Notes under the pieces: generated by a model | The model's input: the letters and a program-made list of their open reading frames with translations, nothing else | Databases searched by the model: none | What the model was told of the DNA's origin: nothing | Part shown: positions 62,335-64,000 of the stretch, piece by piece | Layout of the letters: each line of letters begins with the position of its first letter | Numbering within the stretch: position 1 is the first letter of the stretch | Made by a program: the position numbers and the translations under genes | NCBI GenBank assembly: GCA_964458605.1 | Contig: CAYWLS010000002.1 | Coordinates: 184,502-248,501, forward strand | Reading direction: 5' to 3' | Origin: JBBSNV01 sp964458605 | GTDB lineage: Bacteria > Pseudomonadota > Alphaproteobacteria > Reyranellales > JAQSWP01 | DNA: 64,000 nucleotides

Positions 62335-63081
62335 TCATGTCGCAGTCCGGCCGCCATCGACGGGGATGGTCGCGCCGGTGGTGTAGGACGATTCGTCGGA
62401 CGCCAGATGGACGGCCAGGCCGACGATCTCCTCGGGAGTGGCGGCGCGACGCAAAGGACTCTTCTCCAACATGGAGGCCCATATCTGATCCTTGTTGGCC
62501 AGATCTTTCAGAAAGGCCCGCGGCATCGGCGTATCGACCAGCCCAGGAGCTATGGCATTGACGCGGATGCCGCGTTCGGCCAGATCGAGCGCCAGGGAGC
62601 GTGCCAGCATGATGATGCCGGCCTTGGAGGCCGAATAGGCGGACATATTGGGCCGCGCCAGGATGCCGGCGGCCGATGAAACCAGAATGATCGAGCCGCC
62701 CTGGCCCATTCCGGCGCAGGCCGCCTGAACCAGGAAATAGGTGCTTTTCAGGTTGGTCGCCTGGATGGCGTCCCAATCGGCTTCGGTGGTTTGCGCAAAA
62801 GGCTTGCCGAGAATTTTCCCGTGGTTGGCGAACAGCGCATCCAGCTTGCCGAACCGGCCCAGCGCGGTTGCGACGATGCTGTTCCGATCCGCCGCTTGCG
62901 TGACATCGCCAGCCACGTAGAGAAAGTCTTGCGACAATGGCAGGCCGATGCGTTCGGCCGCTTTCGAGTCCAGATCGCTGGCGCAGACCTTGGCGCCTTC
63001 GGCGACGAATTTGCGGCAGGCTGCCTGGCCGATGCCGCCGGCCGCGCCCGTCACCAGAACGATCTTCCCCGCCAAACGCAT
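62335..63081 (-). CDS. short-chain dehydrogenase, first gene of the catabolic run
   Basis: A 248-residue SDR: TGAAGGIGQAACRKF, ASDLDSKA (acid after strand two, indicating NAD preference), FANHG, VSSAAG and YSASKAG with the Tyr-Lys pair, and TTGATIPVDGG at the C terminus. The ATG at 63081 is placed 75 bases downstream of operator 3. It is followed by the RidA gene and probably oxidises an alcohol made from the substrate. Confidence 0.9.
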   Translation of the reverse strand: MRLAGKIVLVTGAAGGIGQAACRKFVAEGAKVCASDLDSKAAERIGLPLSQDFLYVAGDVTQAADRNSIVATALGRFGKLDALFANHGKILGKPFAQTTEADWDAIQATNLKSTYFLVQAACAGMGQGGSIILVSSAAGILARPNMSAYSASKAGIIMLARSLALDLAERGIRVNAIAPGLVDTPMPRAFLKDLANKDQIWASMLEKSPLRRAATPEEIVGLAVHLASDESSYTTGATIPVDGGRTAT

Positions 63082-63156
63082 GCTACCCCCACAAGTTCCG
63101 CAACTCGGCGATCGGCAGGGGAAATCCTCCCTCAAAGCTCCGGCGGTGACAAGCGA

Positions 63157-63178
63157 AATGATATAAAGATATGTCATT
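63157..63178. promoter_or_regulatory. GntR operator copy 3 (SDR promoter)
   Basis: AATGATATA-AAGA-TATGTCATT; the arms pair at eight of nine positions, the best symmetry of the three. It is 75 bases before the SDR that heads the ten-gene run. Confidence 0.65.
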
Positions 63179-63953
63179 AGACGAACCGGACGATTCGGCC
63201 GGAAGACGCTGATCATTCCGGTGCGCGCCGACAGCCCTGTTCGGGCAGGCGCCATCGTCCGCATCGACTTCGTCAGCAGGCCATGCCCCCGGCCGGCCCA
63301 AAGATGCTGCATCGAGATTCTTCGACAGCTCCTGCAGGCGAACGCAGCAAAGCAGCAAGCCCGTCGCGCGTTCGCGCTCGGATGAATCATCAAGCGTGGC
63401 GTTTGAAGCAGCGCAGCGACTGCAGCTTCGCAAATGGCCGGACAGTGACAATGACCTTCGGCAAGCGTCGCCCGAGGCGACGGCTTCGCATCTGCTTTCA
63501 ATGGCCGGCGGGCCACCGAGTTCTACGGCACGATCGCCGGGATCATGGCGGCCACAAGCGAAACCGCCGCCCGGCCGGTCGCGCAGGGCGGCGGTTTGAC
63601 AGTGCCGGTTGCGGGGCAGGATTTGGTTTTGGTCGCTGCGCTTTGGTCGCTGGCCTGGCGGACCTGCCTGTCGGCAAGTCCTGGGGCTGGGCCGACAGGT
63701 TCACTCGCCCACCCTCGCGGCCAATAAGAAAGCCTCCTGTGTTGGGGGCTTTACCCAGCTTAGCTTTTGCTTGGCGCTGGGGCGGCTGCGCTGCGGCGGG
63801 GTGAGGCCTTGGCTGGGGCGCCGCCGCTTTGTGCGCGTCGCGGCGTTCGCTGTTGCCGACGCTGCTTGCCGTGAACCGGTGGGCTCATTGACCGGCCTCC
63901 ATAAGCGAACACCCCAGGGATCGGGGATCCCTGGGGTGTTCGATGGGGTTGTT
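63179..63953. other. 775-base stretch with no convincing gene, three hairpins
   Basis: Open frames exist but give Arg/Ala-rich products without start signals or family features. Three hairpins are clear: 63561-63597 (12-bp stem), 63729-63752 (9-bp stem with one mismatch) and 63906-63942 (17-bp stem). The region separates the catabolic run from tRNA-fMet. Confidence 0.6.
63906..63942. terminator. 17-bp hairpin beyond the tRNA 3' end
   Basis: Arms CGAACACCCCAGGGATC (63906-63922) and the exact complement (63926-63942) with loop GGG. In the minus-strand direction it begins 12 bases after the tRNA CCA end, as expected for a tRNA terminator; the following T-run is weak. Confidence 0.7.
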
Positions 63954-64000
63954 TGGTTGCGGGGGCAGGATTTGAACCTACGACCTTCAGGTTATGAGCC
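63954..64000 (-). tRNA. tRNA-fMet (anticodon CAT), cut by window edge
   Basis: The 3' half is present, read on the minus strand: anticodon loop CTCATAA with stem AGG/CCT, extra loop GAAGGTC, T-arm GTAGGTTCAAATCCTGC, acceptor CCCCGCA, then A and an encoded CCA. The A at position 72 of the acceptor and the GG..CC anticodon stem are marks of the initiator type. Confidence 0.93.

Noticed and set aside
63283..63804. Frame of 173 codons in the right-hand spacer
   Set aside because: Arg-, Gly- and Ala-rich, no ribosome site, crosses two hairpins and resembles no family.
63954..64000. Elongator tRNA-Met as an alternative
   Set aside because: The A72-type acceptor end (CCCCGCA-A-CCA) and the stem around the CAT anticodon fit the initiator tRNA better.

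Overview
The window is GC-rich, densely packed DNA with many 4- or 8-base overlaps between genes (ATGA, GTGA). It carries a cbb3 oxidase operon with a FnrL-type regulator using the CX2C-X7-C pattern, several ABC/TRAP uptake systems and an alphaproteobacterial-type initiator tRNA. This points to a free-living, metabolically versatile alphaproteobacterium. Genus and order cannot be fixed from the sequence alone.

Layout. (1) 1-9510 is a purine/ureide salvage region: an ABC-2 type ATPase fragment, a class I aminotransferase, 5-hydroxyisourate hydrolase (uraH), a three-gene SsuABC/TauABC-like importer, an MFS carrier, an M20 hydrolase, an allantoate-amidohydrolase-like enzyme and PuuE-type allantoinase. 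A perfect 15+15 bp palindrome lies between uraH and the importer. (2) 9424-19987 is the microaerobic respiration block ccoNOQP-ccoGHIS on the minus strand, followed by a small conserved-looking membrane protein, with a DUF2189 gene, a TauE/SafE-like gene and fnrL next to it. Two FNR/FixK boxes sit at the divergent promoters. (3) 20010-24271 holds the decayed remains of a 2-aminoethylphosphonate pathway (phnW' joined to 'phnY'), a LysR regulator, a SulP transporter and an SDR. (4) 24380-30993 holds marR-emrAB and an ABC importer with a fused double permease and no binding protein. (5) 31084-39049 is kdpFABCDE, preceded by an extra 27-residue membrane peptide. (6) 39046-46108 is a branched-chain-amino-acid-type ABC operon (binding protein, livHMGF) followed by a PEP-mutase/isocitrate-lyase-like enzyme and an FAD oxidoreductase.

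(7) 46164-63178 is the most interesting part. A HutC-type GntR regulator, a TRAP transporter (dctP and fused dctQM), an alpha/beta hydrolase that has lost its nucleophile and histidine, and a convergent ten-gene run read on the minus strand lie together: SDR, tandem RidA fusion, Cys-nucleophile hydrolase, CMD-like protein, DUF2848, old-yellow-enzyme-like reductase, HyuB, HyuA, NHL protein and cyclase. Three copies of one 22-bp operator-like sequence (AATGAYATA-N4-TATGWCATT, one copy degenerate) stand before gntR, before dctP and before the SDR that heads the ten-gene run. No such operator was seen elsewhere in the window. This indicates one regulon for uptake and breakdown of an unidentified acid, plausibly a cyclic amide, imide or hydantoin-like compound. 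The last 0.9 kb has no convincing gene, holds three hairpins, and runs into tRNA-fMet at the right edge.
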